Part shown: positions 1 to 7,655 of the stretch, piece after piece
Position numbering within the stretch: the stretch's first letter is position 1
How the letters are laid out: each line of letters begins with the position of its first letter
NCBI GenBank assembly: GCA_902767315.1
Contig: CACXHB010000086.1
Coordinates: 1 to 47,208 of the forward strand
Direction: 5' to 3'
Length of the DNA stretch: 47,208 bases
Origin: an uncultured Eubacteriales bacterium
Lineage (GTDB): Bacteria > Bacillota > Clostridia > Christensenellales > Aristaeellaceae
The notes under the pieces: model-generated
The model's input: only the letters and a program-made list of their open reading frames with translations
What the model was told of the DNA's origin: nothing
The model's database searches: none
Program-made: the position numbers and the translations under genes

Positions 1-21
1 CTTCTCCTTTTTCAGGAGAAG
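1..21 (-). terminator. Probable terminator hairpin after the radC-like gene
   Basis: Arms CTTCTCCT (1-8) and AGGAGAAG (14-21) form a perfect 8-bp stem with a 5-base loop, about 20 bases past the stop codon of the radC-like gene. Any T tract would lie beyond the left edge, so terminator function is inferred from position and symmetry only. Confidence 0.5.
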
Positions 22-40
22 CGCGCCCTTTGCCCACTCG

Positions 41-802
41 TCAATCGTATATATCGCCGTCGAATTCCGGCTCCGCCAGCAGGTATCCCTCCCGCAGGCT
101 GTTGTTTTCCACCCATAGCCGCACCTGATCCAGCTTCCCGGCGGCATACATGGAATGCGCCCCGTCCGGCCGGATAATCACATGATCCAACAGCTGAATG
201 TCCGCGGCGGCCAACGTTTTCGCGTAACCGATGGTGTGTTCCCGGTCGTAATGTTCAAACTGGTCGCCGGGAATGGACGAATATTGGCCGATGAGCACGC
301 TGTGCGCCCGGCTGCTCAGGGCCGCGGACAGCGCGTCCCGAAGATATTCCTCCTCGCCCCAGGCGGCGCAATCGGAAATCCGCTGGCCGCCCAGCAGCCG
401 TCCGCCGGCGTTCAGGCTGAATTGCCATACCTCGGGATAATCCGCGTTCTGGAAAAACTGGCTCAAAAACGCGTCGGTTCTGCGCATGTTGTTGATGCGC
501 GGCCGGTCCATGGCGTCCAGGTCGGCGTATGCTTCCACCATCTCGCCCAGGGCCCGCAGCCACGCGGCGGTGCGTCTTCCAATGCCCCGCACCTTCGTCA
601 ATTCCTGTTCTGACGCGGCAAGCACGCCCTCCACGCTGCCGAAGGCCCCGATCAGCGCGTGGGCCTGTTCCCGGGTGTCCCTTCTGGGCAGGGCGTAATA
701 CAGCATCATTTCCACCAGCTCCTGGGGCCGCATGTGCTCCGCCCCAATGCTTTCCGCCCGCAGGCGCATCCGCGCCCGATGTCCTTCCATGGAAACCGGC
801 AT
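41..802 (-). CDS. radC: RadC/JAB-domain protein with a degenerate metal site
   Basis: This 253-residue protein has the RadC (UPF0758) layout. It starts with a basic MEGHRARM-type N-terminus, has a helix-hairpin-helix near residues 67-80 (KVRGIGRRTAAWL) and a JAB/MPN-like domain at about 108-225 ending in LLDHVII. RadC proteins have been linked to DNA repair or recombination, but the biochemical role is unsettled. The usual zinc motif HNHPSGD reads GQYSSIPGD here (residues 172-180), so both metal-binding histidines are gone, although LDH (205-207) remains. The start at 802 is chosen because GGAGGTG (809-815) sits six bases upstream; a TTG at 829 would extend the frame but has no such site. The gene follows the terminator of the upstream operon. 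I am confident of the family, not of any activity. Confidence 0.8.
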   Translation of the reverse strand: MPVSMEGHRARMRLRAESIGAEHMRPQELVEMMLYYALPRRDTREQAHALIGAFGSVEGVLAASEQELTKVRGIGRRTAAWLRALGEMVEAYADLDAMDRPRINNMRRTDAFLSQFFQNADYPEVWQFSLNAGGRLLGGQRISDCAAWGEEEYLRDALSAALSSRAHSVLIGQYSSIPGDQFEHYDREHTIGYAKTLAAADIQLLDHVIIRPDGAHSMYAAGKLDQVRLWVENNSLREGYLLAEPEFDGDIYD

Positions 803-821
803 CTCTGTCACCTCCGCCCGG

Positions 822-858
822 AAAAACAAGCGCCCTGCGCCATTATCCGGCCCAGGGC
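822..858 (-). terminator. Rho-independent terminator after the coiled-coil gene
   Basis: On the minus strand, arms GCCCTG and CAGGGC (853-858 and 832-837) enclose a 15-base loop. GCTTG and then five T follow (822-826). It lies between the stop codon at 880 and the radC-like start at 802, and would end the rsmD-coaD-coiled-coil transcript. Confidence 0.6.
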
Positions 859-879
859 AAAGAAACCTGTCGTTGGAAT

Positions 880-1518
880 TTACTTGACCTCTTCATCCAG
901 CTTCTGGCGCTGACGGCTCACCCGCTCCAGCGCTTCGGTCAGCTCGGTTTCCACCCCGCGCACCAATTGCAGCATTTCGTGGCTGGATTTCAGGCGGTCT
1001 TCGCTGATCTGGATGGCGGCGTTGTTCTTCATCACCTGCGCCTCTTCCTGGGCGCGGCGGAGAATCTCATCGTCGCTTACCATATAATCCGCCCGCTGCT
1101 TTGCGTCGGCCAGAAGGCTGTTGGCTTCTTCGTTGGCGTCGGCCAGAATGCGATCCGCCTGCTTCTGCGCGTCGTCCAGCGTCTTGCGGGCGCGCATCTC
1201 CGCGGTGGTAATCCTGTCCCTGGCTTCGTCTTCCGCCACGCCCAGAATCCGCTCCCGTTCGTCGTACATGCGCCGTCCGTACTGAATGGCCACCGGCAGA
1301 TTTTTGTCCAGGTCGTCCAGAATATCGTTGCACTGCTCCACGTCCACGAATTTATACCGGCGGAAGCCCTTGCCTCCGTTGATGGTCTGACGGATCGCTT
1401 TGAGCAGGCTCAGATAATAGCGCATGTCATCCACCGGGCCGTCGTCCGGACGGATGTCGATATCATCCTCCTGGGGCATCTGCTCATTTTCCAGATCTTT
1501 TCTCTGATCCCGATCCAT
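880..1518 (-). CDS. Coiled-coil, DivIVA/ATP-synthase-b-like cytoplasmic protein
   Basis: This 212-residue, highly charged protein has an acidic N-terminus and a long helical region (about 70-212) rich in Ala, Glu, Arg and Gln, with segments such as DDAQKQADRILADANEEANS typical of DivIVA or V-ATPase-subunit-H-like coiled coils. No signal peptide or membrane segment is visible, and there is no nucleotide-binding motif. Proteins of this kind follow coaD in many Clostridia and are often labelled ATPase without evidence; a role as a scaffold near the division site is only inference. The start at 1518 follows the Shine-Dalgarno GGGAGAAG; a longer start at 1536 would place that site inside the gene. 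It is the last gene of the rsmD-coaD operon and is followed by a terminator. Confidence 0.65.
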   Translation of the reverse strand: MDRDQRKDLENEQMPQEDDIDIRPDDGPVDDMRYYLSLLKAIRQTINGGKGFRRYKFVDVEQCNDILDDLDKNLPVAIQYGRRMYDERERILGVAEDEARDRITTAEMRARKTLDDAQKQADRILADANEEANSLLADAKQRADYMVSDDEILRRAQEEAQVMKNNAAIQISEDRLKSSHEMLQLVRGVETELTEALERVSRQRQKLDEEVK

Positions 1519-1541
1519 ATTTCTTCTCCCTTCCATATACG

Positions 1542-2015
1542 TCATCTGGCGTATACAGCGTAGATATCTTCCATAATTTCTTCCGGCACCATGCCGGCCA
1601 GGCTGGCTCTGTGGGCCGCGCAATCCCGCACCACCGTGGAGGAAAGCCGGCTCAATTCCGGCAGCGAGGGAAGCATCAGCGTCTCATAGCCCCCCAGCAT
1701 CCTGTGGGCCTGGGCGATCTGCATCTCTTCCCGCACGTCTCCCGCATCCCGCACGCCCCGGAGAATCACGTCCGCCCCCACCTGAGCCATCAGATCCACC
1801 AACAGCCCCGTGGAACAGACCACCGTTACGCCGGGCATGCCCGCCGTAATCTTCCGCAGCATCTCCGCGCGCTTTTCCGGCGGCAGGGCGTATTGCTTGC
1901 CCTCCTGGGACAGAACCGCCACCACCAGTTCCCCGAACAACGCGCTTCCCCGGCGAATAATGTCCAAATGTCCACAGGTGGGCGGCGAAAAGCTGCCCGC
2001 GAACAGCGCCTTCAT
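1542..2015 (-). CDS. coaD: Phosphopantetheine adenylyltransferase
   Basis: CoaD transfers AMP from ATP to 4'-phosphopantetheine to give dephospho-CoA, the penultimate step of coenzyme A synthesis, in the cytoplasm. The 157-residue length is normal for bacterial CoaD. Visible nucleotidyltransferase motifs are AGSFSPPTCGHLDII at residues 6-20 (T/HxGH class), the RGVRD block and SRLSSTVVR near 122-130. Family members usually have DPPT or DPVT where this one has SPPT, a mild change. The start codon overlaps the rsmD stop (ATGA at 2012-2015), so the two are translationally coupled. The rsmD-coaD order is common in Firmicutes. Confidence 0.95.
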   Translation of the reverse strand: MKALFAGSFSPPTCGHLDIIRRGSALFGELVVAVLSQEGKQYALPPEKRAEMLRKITAGMPGVTVVCSTGLLVDLMAQVGADVILRGVRDAGDVREEMQIAQAHRMLGGYETLMLPSLPELSRLSSTVVRDCAAHRASLAGMVPEEIMEDIYAVYAR

Positions 2016-2581
2016 TCCGTCAGTATCCGCCTTTCGCGCAGAAAATCCACGGCAGTTTCGCCGTAGAGACGCGTGTCGTAGATTTCAAATTCCGCCGGAT
2101 ATTCCGCCTGAGCGCTTCTGGCCCGTTCGCAAATTACCACGGCGTCCTCCGCCAATAGTCCCCTCTCCCGCAAAAGGTTCAGGGCAGCCCCGTAAGCCTC
2201 CAGCATCCGGTATGGCGGATCCAAAAATATCATGTCGTATTTCGCAGCTTCCAATCGGGACAACACGGCGCGGTAATCGCCCCTTATTATGTCCACTCTC
2301 TCGGAAAAATCTGCGCCCAGCACGCTCTGCGCGTTTTTTTGAATCACGTCCCACGCGGCTCTGTCCTTTTCGATGATCACCGCCCGGGCCGCGCCCCGGC
2401 TCATGGCCTCCAGCGCCAGCGCCCCGGTGCCGCCGAAAACGTCCAACACCCATGCCTCCTGCGTGTGCAGGCGAAGGATGTTGAACAGCGAACCCCGCAG
2501 CTTGTCTGAAGTAGGACGGGTCTTTTCACCCGGCGGGGCGGCGAGTTTTCGCCCTCCCGCAATGCCCGAAATAATGCGCAT
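2012..2581 (-). CDS. rsmD: 16S rRNA (guanine(966)-N(2))-methyltransferase
   Basis: RsmD methylates N2 of G966 in 16S rRNA using S-adenosylmethionine during 30S assembly. The 189-residue protein begins MRIISGIAGGRKL, the family's typical opening. It has an AdoMet-binding loop DVFGGTGALALEAMSRGA followed by the acidic strand IIEKD, and the N6/N2-amino methylase motif DPPY. The start at 2581 follows an AGGTGG site. It is the first gene of an operon with coaD, with which it overlaps by 4 bases, and it lies just downstream of a clear sigma-A-type promoter (2607-2635). Confidence 0.94.
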   Translation of the reverse strand: MRIISGIAGGRKLAAPPGEKTRPTSDKLRGSLFNILRLHTQEAWVLDVFGGTGALALEAMSRGAARAVIIEKDRAAWDVIQKNAQSVLGADFSERVDIIRGDYRAVLSRLEAAKYDMIFLDPPYRMLEAYGAALNLLRERGLLAEDAVVICERARSAQAEYPAEFEIYDTRLYGETAVDFLRERRILTE

Positions 2582-2606
2582 AACGCCACCTATGATATTT
2601 GTCTTA

Positions 2607-2635
2607 ATTATATCATAATTAAGCAACAATTGCAA
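2607..2635 (-). promoter_or_regulatory. Promoter for rsmD-coaD
   Basis: On the minus strand, TTGCAA (2630-2635) and TATAAT (2607-2612) are separated by exactly 17 bases, with TGA directly before the -10 (extended -10). The predicted transcript start lies about 20 bases upstream of the rsmD start codon. Confidence 0.75.
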
Positions 2636-2704
2636 ACGATTTTTTCAAATTCCCTGAGAAATGACGGAAAAAACGTATTTTTTAACATTATTTCCCAGTC
2701 AAAT

Positions 2705-3802
2705 TCAGATGTCTTGCCGCCACTGCCGATGCACCCGGGCGGAAAAGCCCAGCATGATCTCATAGGGAATGGTCTCGGCCCATCCGGCCAGCTCCTCCGG
2801 GGAGAGGCAGTCCGACCTCTGCCGTCCCATGAGGGTCACTTCGCTTTCCATGGAAACCCCCGGGATGCCGGTTACATCGAACATGGTCATGTCCATGCAC
2901 ACCCTGCCGATCTGCGGGGCACGTTTTCCCTCCACCAGAGCGCAGGCCCGGTTGCTGAACAGCCGGGGATAGCCGTCGCCATAGCCAATGGGCACGGTCA
3001 TCACCGTGGTTTCCCGCTCCGCCCGGAAGGTTCGGCCGTAGCTCACCGTGTCGCCCCTGTGAATTTTCTGCAGCCGCACCGGCCGGGTGACCAGCCGCTG
3101 CGCCAGCTTCAGTCCGGGAGTTTGCGCCCCCAGGCCGTACAGCGCCAGCCCCGGCCGCACCATGTCGTGCTGATAGGCCGGATTTTCGAAAGCGCCGGTG
3201 GCCGCCGCGTGGGCAATGGGCGCAAAGCCCGCCTGCCGCGCCCGGTTCACCGCCTGACAGAACCGCCGGTTTTGCAGATTCGTGAATTCCTCGTCCGTTT
3301 CCGATACGCAGAAATGGGTGAAAATGCCTTCCATTTCCACCATGGGGCATGCCCGCCAGGTATCCAGCATTTCCTCCAGCGCATTTTCTTCCCGCACGCC
3401 GATGCGGGACATGCCGGTGTCGATTTTCAGATGAGCCCTGGCCCGCCGCCCCAGCCGAACCGCCGCCGCCTGCAGATCCCGCAGCATGCCGGGGCTGAAC
3501 ACCGCCGGCGACGCGTCGGCCAGCACCGCTTCTTCCAGGGAATCCCGATCCGTTCCCCCCAGAATCAGCACCGGGCAGTCCATTCCTTCCCGGCGCAGGG
3601 CCGCGGCCTCGTCCACAATGGCCACCGCCAGCCCCCACGCGCCCCCCTGCAGGAAGGCCCGCCCCGCCTGAGCCAGGCCGTGGCCGTATGCGTCCGCCTT
3701 CACCACCGCCATCATCCGCACCTTTTCCGGCAGCGCGGCGCGAAGGGTTCGGGCGTTGTGCTCCAGCGCCCCGGTAGAAATCTGCAGCGTGGTCTTTCTC
3801 AC
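2705..3802 (-). CDS. alr: Alanine racemase
   Basis: Alr interconverts L- and D-alanine with pyridoxal phosphate and supplies D-Ala for peptidoglycan. The 365-residue length is typical. The PLP lysine is K35 in AVVKADAYGHG, the second catalytic residue is Y255 in DTVSYGRTF, and CMDM (302-305) and PIGYGDGYPR are further family blocks. The start is a GTG whose last bases overlap the TGA stop of the ACT-domain gene (GTGA at 3799-3802), with GGTGG upstream, so it is coupled to the paaK-ACT operon. No terminator with a clear T tract follows; a weak A/T-rich hairpin sits at about 2655-2700. No racemase-associated transporter or second alr copy is in the window. Confidence 0.95.
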   Translation of the reverse strand: MRKTTLQISTGALEHNARTLRAALPEKVRMMAVVKADAYGHGLAQAGRAFLQGGAWGLAVAIVDEAAALRREGMDCPVLILGGTDRDSLEEAVLADASPAVFSPGMLRDLQAAAVRLGRRARAHLKIDTGMSRIGVREENALEEMLDTWRACPMVEMEGIFTHFCVSETDEEFTNLQNRRFCQAVNRARQAGFAPIAHAAATGAFENPAYQHDMVRPGLALYGLGAQTPGLKLAQRLVTRPVRLQKIHRGDTVSYGRTFRAERETTVMTVPIGYGDGYPRLFSNRACALVEGKRAPQIGRVCMDMTMFDVTGIPGVSMESEVTLMGRQRSDCLSPEELAGWAETIPYEIMLGFSARVHRQWRQDI

Positions 3803-4236
3803 AGCGAATCCACCTGCTCCTGGCTCAGCATCCGGATGCCGTTTTCGGCAAAGAGCATCGCGCCCTTCTCCGGATCGTCCAATTTGAAAATCAGAAGCGC
3901 GTCCACGCCGGTGTTGCGCACAAAGGAATAGATATATTCAATGGAAATTCCGCCCTGATCCAGCAGCCCCAGCACCCGGGAAAGCCCGCCGGGCTGGTCG
4001 GGCACGCACGCGCAGATCACGTCCGAAACCCGGGCGGTGTATCCCGCCTCCCGCAGCGCCTCCATGGCCCGGTCCAGTTCCCCGGAATGGGCCACGCAGC
4101 GCAGCACGCCAAAGCTGTCGCTGTCGGCAATGGAAAGGGCGATCAGGTCGACGCCGTGCTCCCCCAGAAGCCGGGTCATGCTGTGCAGGCTGCCGGTGGT
4201 GTTTTCCAAAAAGACCGAAATCTGCCTGATATACAT
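3799..4236 (-). CDS. Tandem ACT-domain amino-acid-binding protein
   Basis: The 145-residue protein consists of two ACT domains (about 1-68 and 70-140), seen as IRQISVFLENTTGSLHSMTRLL and CACVPDQPGGLSRVLGLLDQGG, each with the Asn/Asp-x-x-Gly-x-Leu turn that binds an amino acid. It has no catalytic domain. Such double-ACT proteins are very often encoded next to PaaK-type acyl-CoA ligases in Clostridia and archaea, where they are presumed to sense an aromatic or branched amino acid or keto acid; the ligand is unknown. Here the gene lies 15 bases after paaK with AAGGAGGA before its start, and its stop overlaps the alr start. Confidence 0.85.
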   Translation of the reverse strand: MYIRQISVFLENTTGSLHSMTRLLGEHGVDLIALSIADSDSFGVLRCVAHSGELDRAMEALREAGYTARVSDVICACVPDQPGGLSRVLGLLDQGGISIEYIYSFVRNTGVDALLIFKLDDPEKGAMLFAENGIRMLSQEQVDSL

Positions 4237-4251
4237 TGCGCTTCCTCCTTT

Positions 4252-5574
4252 TTACAGCTTCCGATGGTCGATGACGCGCTTGGCCTTGCCCTCGCTGCGG
4301 GGAATGGACCGGGGCGCCACCAGCTTGATCTTCGCCTGAATGCCCACCACGGACTTGATCTGTCCGGAAATTTTCTTTTCCAATTCCACAATATGCGCCA
4401 CGGTGTCGGAGAACATGTCCTCCGTCATTTCCACCTGCACTTCCAGCACGTCCGCGGACTTGACCCGATCCACCACCAGCAGATAGTGAGGCGCAACCCC
4501 GCGAATGCCCACCAGCACGCTTTCGATCTGGCTGGGGAACACGTTCACCCCGCGGATCACCAGCATGTCGTCCGTGCGGCCCGTCAGCCGGCCCAGCCGC
4601 AGCGTGGTGCGGCCGCAGGCGCAGGGAGATGTGGTAATGGAGGAAATGTCGTGGGTGCGATATCGAAGCATGGGCATGCCTTCCTTGGAAATGGTAGTAA
4701 ATACCATCTCTCCGCTCTGCCCCTCCGGCACGGGCTTTTCCGTCACCGGGTCGATGATTTCCAGCATCACGTGGTCCTCGTTCACGTGCATGCCGTCCTT
4801 TTCCAGGCATTCGAAGGCTACCCCCGGCCCGGCGATTTCCGTCAGCCCGTACAGGTCGCATGCGTCGATGCCCAACAGCTCCTCCAACTTTTGGCGCATT
4901 TCCTCGGTCCAGGGTTCCGCGCCGAAGCAGCCGGCCTTCAGGTGAATGTCCTTCCCCGGCTCCAGCCCCATTTCCCGAATGGTTTCCCCCAGATGCGTGG
5001 CGTAGGAGGGGGTGCAGCAGAGCATGGTGGCCCCCATTTCCCGCATCATCATGATCTGCCGCTGGGTGTTGCCGCTGGACATGGGAATCACCATGGCGCC
5101 GATTTCCGTGGCCCCCTGATGCGCCCCCAGTCCGCCGGTAAACAGGCCGTAGCCGTAGCAAACCTGGATGATGTCGTCCCGTCCGCCCCCGGCCGCCGTC
5201 AGGGCCCGGGCCATCAATTGGGTCCATACGTCCACGTCGTTTTTGGTGTATCCCACCACAATGGGCTTGCCGGTGGTGCCGGAAGAGCCCTGAATCCGCA
5301 CGATTTCCGATTTGGGGGCGGCGAACAGACCGTAGGGGAAATTGTCCCGCAGGTCGGTCTTCTCCGTGAAGGGCAACAGCACAATGTCGTCGGCCGTACG
5401 AATGTCCTCGGGCTTTACGCCCTTTGCGTCCATCCGGGCCCGGTAAACGGGCACGTTGTCGTATACCCGCCGAACCACTTCCCTCAGCCGCCTGCCCTGC
5501 AAGGCGTGCCGCTCGTCCCGGCTCATACACTCCATTGCAGGATCCCAGATTTTATGCGCCCTTTTCCCCGTCAT
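4252..5574 (-). CDS. paaK: Phenylacetate--CoA ligase family enzyme
   Basis: This is an ANL-superfamily adenylating enzyme that should activate phenylacetate or a related aryl acid with ATP and CoA. The 440-residue length fits PaaK. Motifs are the P-loop-like SSGTTGKP (97-104), YGLTE (242-246), RTDDM (333-337) before the mobile C-terminal domain, and the C-terminal lysine in EGKAKRV. In anaerobes such ligases often sit beside indolepyruvate or other 2-oxoacid:ferredoxin oxidoreductases in aromatic amino acid fermentation; no such oxidoreductase is in this window, so the substrate is uncertain. The start at 5574 has GGAGG eight bases upstream. It heads an operon with the ACT protein and alr, behind a promoter at 5608-5637. 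Confidence 0.9.
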   Translation of the reverse strand: MTGKRAHKIWDPAMECMSRDERHALQGRRLREVVRRVYDNVPVYRARMDAKGVKPEDIRTADDIVLLPFTEKTDLRDNFPYGLFAAPKSEIVRIQGSSGTTGKPIVVGYTKNDVDVWTQLMARALTAAGGGRDDIIQVCYGYGLFTGGLGAHQGATEIGAMVIPMSSGNTQRQIMMMREMGATMLCCTPSYATHLGETIREMGLEPGKDIHLKAGCFGAEPWTEEMRQKLEELLGIDACDLYGLTEIAGPGVAFECLEKDGMHVNEDHVMLEIIDPVTEKPVPEGQSGEMVFTTISKEGMPMLRYRTHDISSITTSPCACGRTTLRLGRLTGRTDDMLVIRGVNVFPSQIESVLVGIRGVAPHYLLVVDRVKSADVLEVQVEMTEDMFSDTVAHIVELEKKISGQIKSVVGIQAKIKLVAPRSIPRSEGKAKRVIDHRKL

Positions 5575-5607
5575 ACGTGCAGCCTCCGCTTACAAAAGAT
5601 ATGCAAA

Positions 5608-5637
5608 ATTATACAGCCTTCGCGTTAATTTTGTTAA
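5608..5637 (-). promoter_or_regulatory. Promoter for paaK-ACT-alr
   Basis: On the minus strand, TTAACA (5632-5637) and TATAAT (5608-5613) are 18 bases apart, about 34 bases upstream of the paaK start. The -10 is consensus and the -35 weaker. Confidence 0.6.
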
Positions 5638-5657
5638 AGGTTCTTCGGTTTTTCGTC

Positions 5658-6155
5658 TCATTTTTCGCCTTTTTTGTTCAAAGCATGCATTTCTTCCAAT
5701 GCCAATGCCGCTCGGGGATTGAATTCTTCCTCCCGGCCCAGGGCGCTGGCATTGAGATAATGGGAAAGCATGTCCGCGTCCTTCAATATTTCGCTCATGG
5801 GGTCGTCCGTCTGCCGGGTGAAATCGTGGTTTTCGATCATCCTTGCCACGGTTTCGATTTCCTCCGGAGCAAACTCCCCCTCCTGTTCCATCATCCGCCG
5901 GGCCAGTTTCGCCCCCTCCGCCGCGTGGGCGTCGCAATCTGCCTGACTGTAAGGCGCGCGCTCATGCAGCCACACGTCGTGCAGAAATCCCGCCGCCTGG
6001 CAAAGCTCCATGTCGCAGCCCCGCTTCCGGGCCAGCAGCGCCCCCAGACACGCCACGTAGGAAAGATGCGCGTATCCCGTGGCCGCATAGTCGGGATTCA
6101 CGTTCAAAAGGTCCTCCAGCGCCATGCGCTTGATTTTCTCCAGCCGCCCGCTCAT
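5658..6155 (-). CDS. HD-domain phosphohydrolase-like protein
   Basis: This 165-residue protein carries the metal ligands of the HD superfamily: H30 (GYAHLSYV), H59-D60 (FLHDVWLHE), H110 (IENHDF) and D128 (LKDADMLSHY). Small stand-alone HD proteins hydrolyse phosphomonoesters, nucleotides or metabolites in the cytoplasm; the substrate cannot be predicted. The start at 6155 is preferred because AAGGAG lies seven bases before it; an ATG at 6176 would place this site inside the gene. It sits directly after the rhaA terminator with no clear promoter of its own and ends upstream of the paaK promoter. Confidence 0.8.
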   Translation of the reverse strand: MSGRLEKIKRMALEDLLNVNPDYAATGYAHLSYVACLGALLARKRGCDMELCQAAGFLHDVWLHERAPYSQADCDAHAAEGAKLARRMMEQEGEFAPEEIETVARMIENHDFTRQTDDPMSEILKDADMLSHYLNASALGREEEFNPRAALALEEMHALNKKGEK

Positions 6156-6177
6156 GTTTTTCTCCTTCCCCCCCATA

Positions 6178-6210
6178 GAAAAAAGGTCTGCCGCATTCCT
6201 GCGACAGACC
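6178..6210 (-). terminator. Strong rho-independent terminator after rhaA
   Basis: Reading the minus strand, GGTCTGTCGC (6201-6210) pairs with GCGGCAGACC (6185-6194) over 10 positions with one G-T pair and a six-base loop. Six T follow (6179-6184). It lies 12 bases after the rhaA stop codon. Confidence 0.9.
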
Positions 6211-6222
6211 AGTCGGTATGAA

Positions 6223-7497
6223 TTAGCCGCGCTTGAACTGCACGTCCTTTTCGTACTGCTTCACCTGCTTGAGCCACTCGTCGCCCACGGGCGCGCCCTG
6301 GCGCAGGCAGTACATATCCCAAACGGCGGTGAAGGGCAGGGTCTTGGCTTCTTCCTGCAGGGCCAGACGGCTGGTGTAATCCTGCTCGGCCTCGGCCTTC
6401 TTGATCTCGTCGGTGGGGCACAGGAAGGCCTTCAGCAGGGCCTTCTGGGAGTTGCGGGTACCGATGACCCACGCCGCGCAGCGGTTGATGGAAGCGTCGA
6501 AGAAGTCCAGAGCGATGTTGACGCGCTTCTCATAGCCGCCCTTGACGATCTCGTTCATGATGTTCTGCAGCTCGTCGTCCAGCGCCACTACGTGGTCAGA
6601 GTCCCAACGCATGGGGCGGGAAACGTGCAGCAGCATCTCGGGCATGAACTGCATGATGGCGGAGATCTTCTGAGAGATCTGCTCGGTGGGATGGAAGTGG
6701 CCGGCGTCGGTGCAGACCAGCTTGCCGCGGGTCAGGGCATAGGCCAGGGCGAATTCGCCGGAGACCACGGTGTAGGCTTCCACGCCCAGGCCGAACAGCT
6801 TGGACTCGATGGCGTCCTTCACGTAAGTGGTGGGAATGTCCTTGGCGGCAAAGATCTCATCCAGAGAATCCAGCATCAGCTTGCGGGGGGTTACGCTGTC
6901 TTCCTGGAAATCCTTGTATCCGTCGGGCATCCAGTGGTTGATGACGCAGGGGATACCCAGCTGCTTGCCGAACTCTTCGCCGATTTCGCGGCAGCGCTTG
7001 CCGTGCTCGATCCAGAACTTGCGATGCTTTTCATTGCGGGAAGCCAGGGTGAAGCCGTCTTCCACATAAGGATGAGAGAAATAGGTGGGGTTGAAGTCCA
7101 GGCCGATTTTCTTTTCCTTGGCCCAGTCCACCCAGCCCTGGAACTGCTCAATGGTGTAAGCGTCGCGGTCGATCTTCTTGCCGTGAAGCTCCGCGTAGGA
7201 GGCGTGCAGGTTCAGCTTGCTCTTGCCGGGGATCATGGGCATTACGAAGTCCAGATCCGCGCGCAGCTCGTCGGCGTTGCGGGCCTTGCCGGGGTAATTG
7301 CCGGTGGTGGCGATGCCGTTGGAAGCGCCTTCGCTGTCGCCTTCGCAACCGTTGACGTCGTCGCCCTGCCAGCAGTGCAGGGAAATGGTGGTATCGGCGG
7401 CCTTCGCCATGGCGGCTTCGACGTCCACGCCCTTGGCAGCGTAAACTTCCTTGGCGTACTCAAAACCGGCGTTGACAAGTTTCTCGGAAATAGCCAT
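6223..7497 (-). CDS. rhaA: L-rhamnose isomerase
   Basis: RhaA converts L-rhamnose to L-rhamnulose with a divalent metal, the first step of rhamnose use. The 424 residues match the family (about 420) and include DTTISLHCWQGDDVNGCE near the N-terminus, the metal-site segments VCTDAGHFHPTEQISQ and HVSRPMRWDSDHVV, and ALDFFDASINR. The gene starts at an ATG 7 bases after AAGGAGG. It stands alone: no rhamnulokinase, rhamnulose-phosphate aldolase, mutarotase or transporter gene lies in the window. It has its own promoter (7547-7575), a palindrome in its leader (7518-7533) and a strong terminator. Codon choice is strongly biased to C/G-ending codons, consistent with high expression. Confidence 0.93.
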   Translation of the reverse strand: MAISEKLVNAGFEYAKEVYAAKGVDVEAAMAKAADTTISLHCWQGDDVNGCEGDSEGASNGIATTGNYPGKARNADELRADLDFVMPMIPGKSKLNLHASYAELHGKKIDRDAYTIEQFQGWVDWAKEKKIGLDFNPTYFSHPYVEDGFTLASRNEKHRKFWIEHGKRCREIGEEFGKQLGIPCVINHWMPDGYKDFQEDSVTPRKLMLDSLDEIFAAKDIPTTYVKDAIESKLFGLGVEAYTVVSGEFALAYALTRGKLVCTDAGHFHPTEQISQKISAIMQFMPEMLLHVSRPMRWDSDHVVALDDELQNIMNEIVKGGYEKRVNIALDFFDASINRCAAWVIGTRNSQKALLKAFLCPTDEIKKAEAEQDYTSRLALQEEAKTLPFTAVWDMYCLRQGAPVGDEWLKQVKQYEKDVQFKRG

Positions 7498-7517
7498 TTT
7501 TTGTCCTCCTTAATTTT

Positions 7518-7533
7518 AACGCGAATACGCGTT
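7518..7533. promoter_or_regulatory. Perfect palindrome in the rhaA leader (candidate operator)
   Basis: AACGCG (7518-7523) and CGCGTT (7528-7533) are perfect inverted arms around AATA. The element lies just downstream of the predicted rhaA transcript start and just upstream of the ribosome binding site. It could be a repressor operator or an mRNA hairpin that blocks initiation; the sequence alone does not decide. Confidence 0.5.
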
Positions 7534-7546
7534 CCTATCTGATGTT

Positions 7547-7575
7547 ATTATACACACCCCGGCGAAAAAAGTAAA
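7547..7575 (-). promoter_or_regulatory. Promoter for rhaA
   Basis: On the minus strand, TTTACT (7570-7575) and TATAAT (7547-7552) are 17 bases apart, about 50 bases upstream of the rhaA start codon. Confidence 0.7.
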
Positions 7576-7599
7576 CCACTATCTTCCGAATTCTGCGCG

Positions 7600-7638
7600 G
7601 AAAAAGAAAAAAACGGCGGCTCCGTACAAAGCCGTCCG
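7600..7638 (-). terminator. Rho-independent terminator after the phosphoesterase gene
   Basis: On the minus strand, CGGaCGGCT (7630-7638) pairs with AGCCGCCG (7614-7621) over eight pairs with one bulged A. Seven T, a C and five T follow (down to 7601). It lies 17 bases after the phosphoesterase stop. Confidence 0.85.
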
Positions 7639-7655
7639 CTTTGGAAAGAGCGCCG

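Noticed and set aside
3938-5530. A long minus-strand frame overlapping paaK and the ACT gene in another frame
   Set aside because: Its translation is low-complexity Gly/Arg/His-rich and lacks motifs, while the overlapping frames encode recognisable proteins with ribosome sites.
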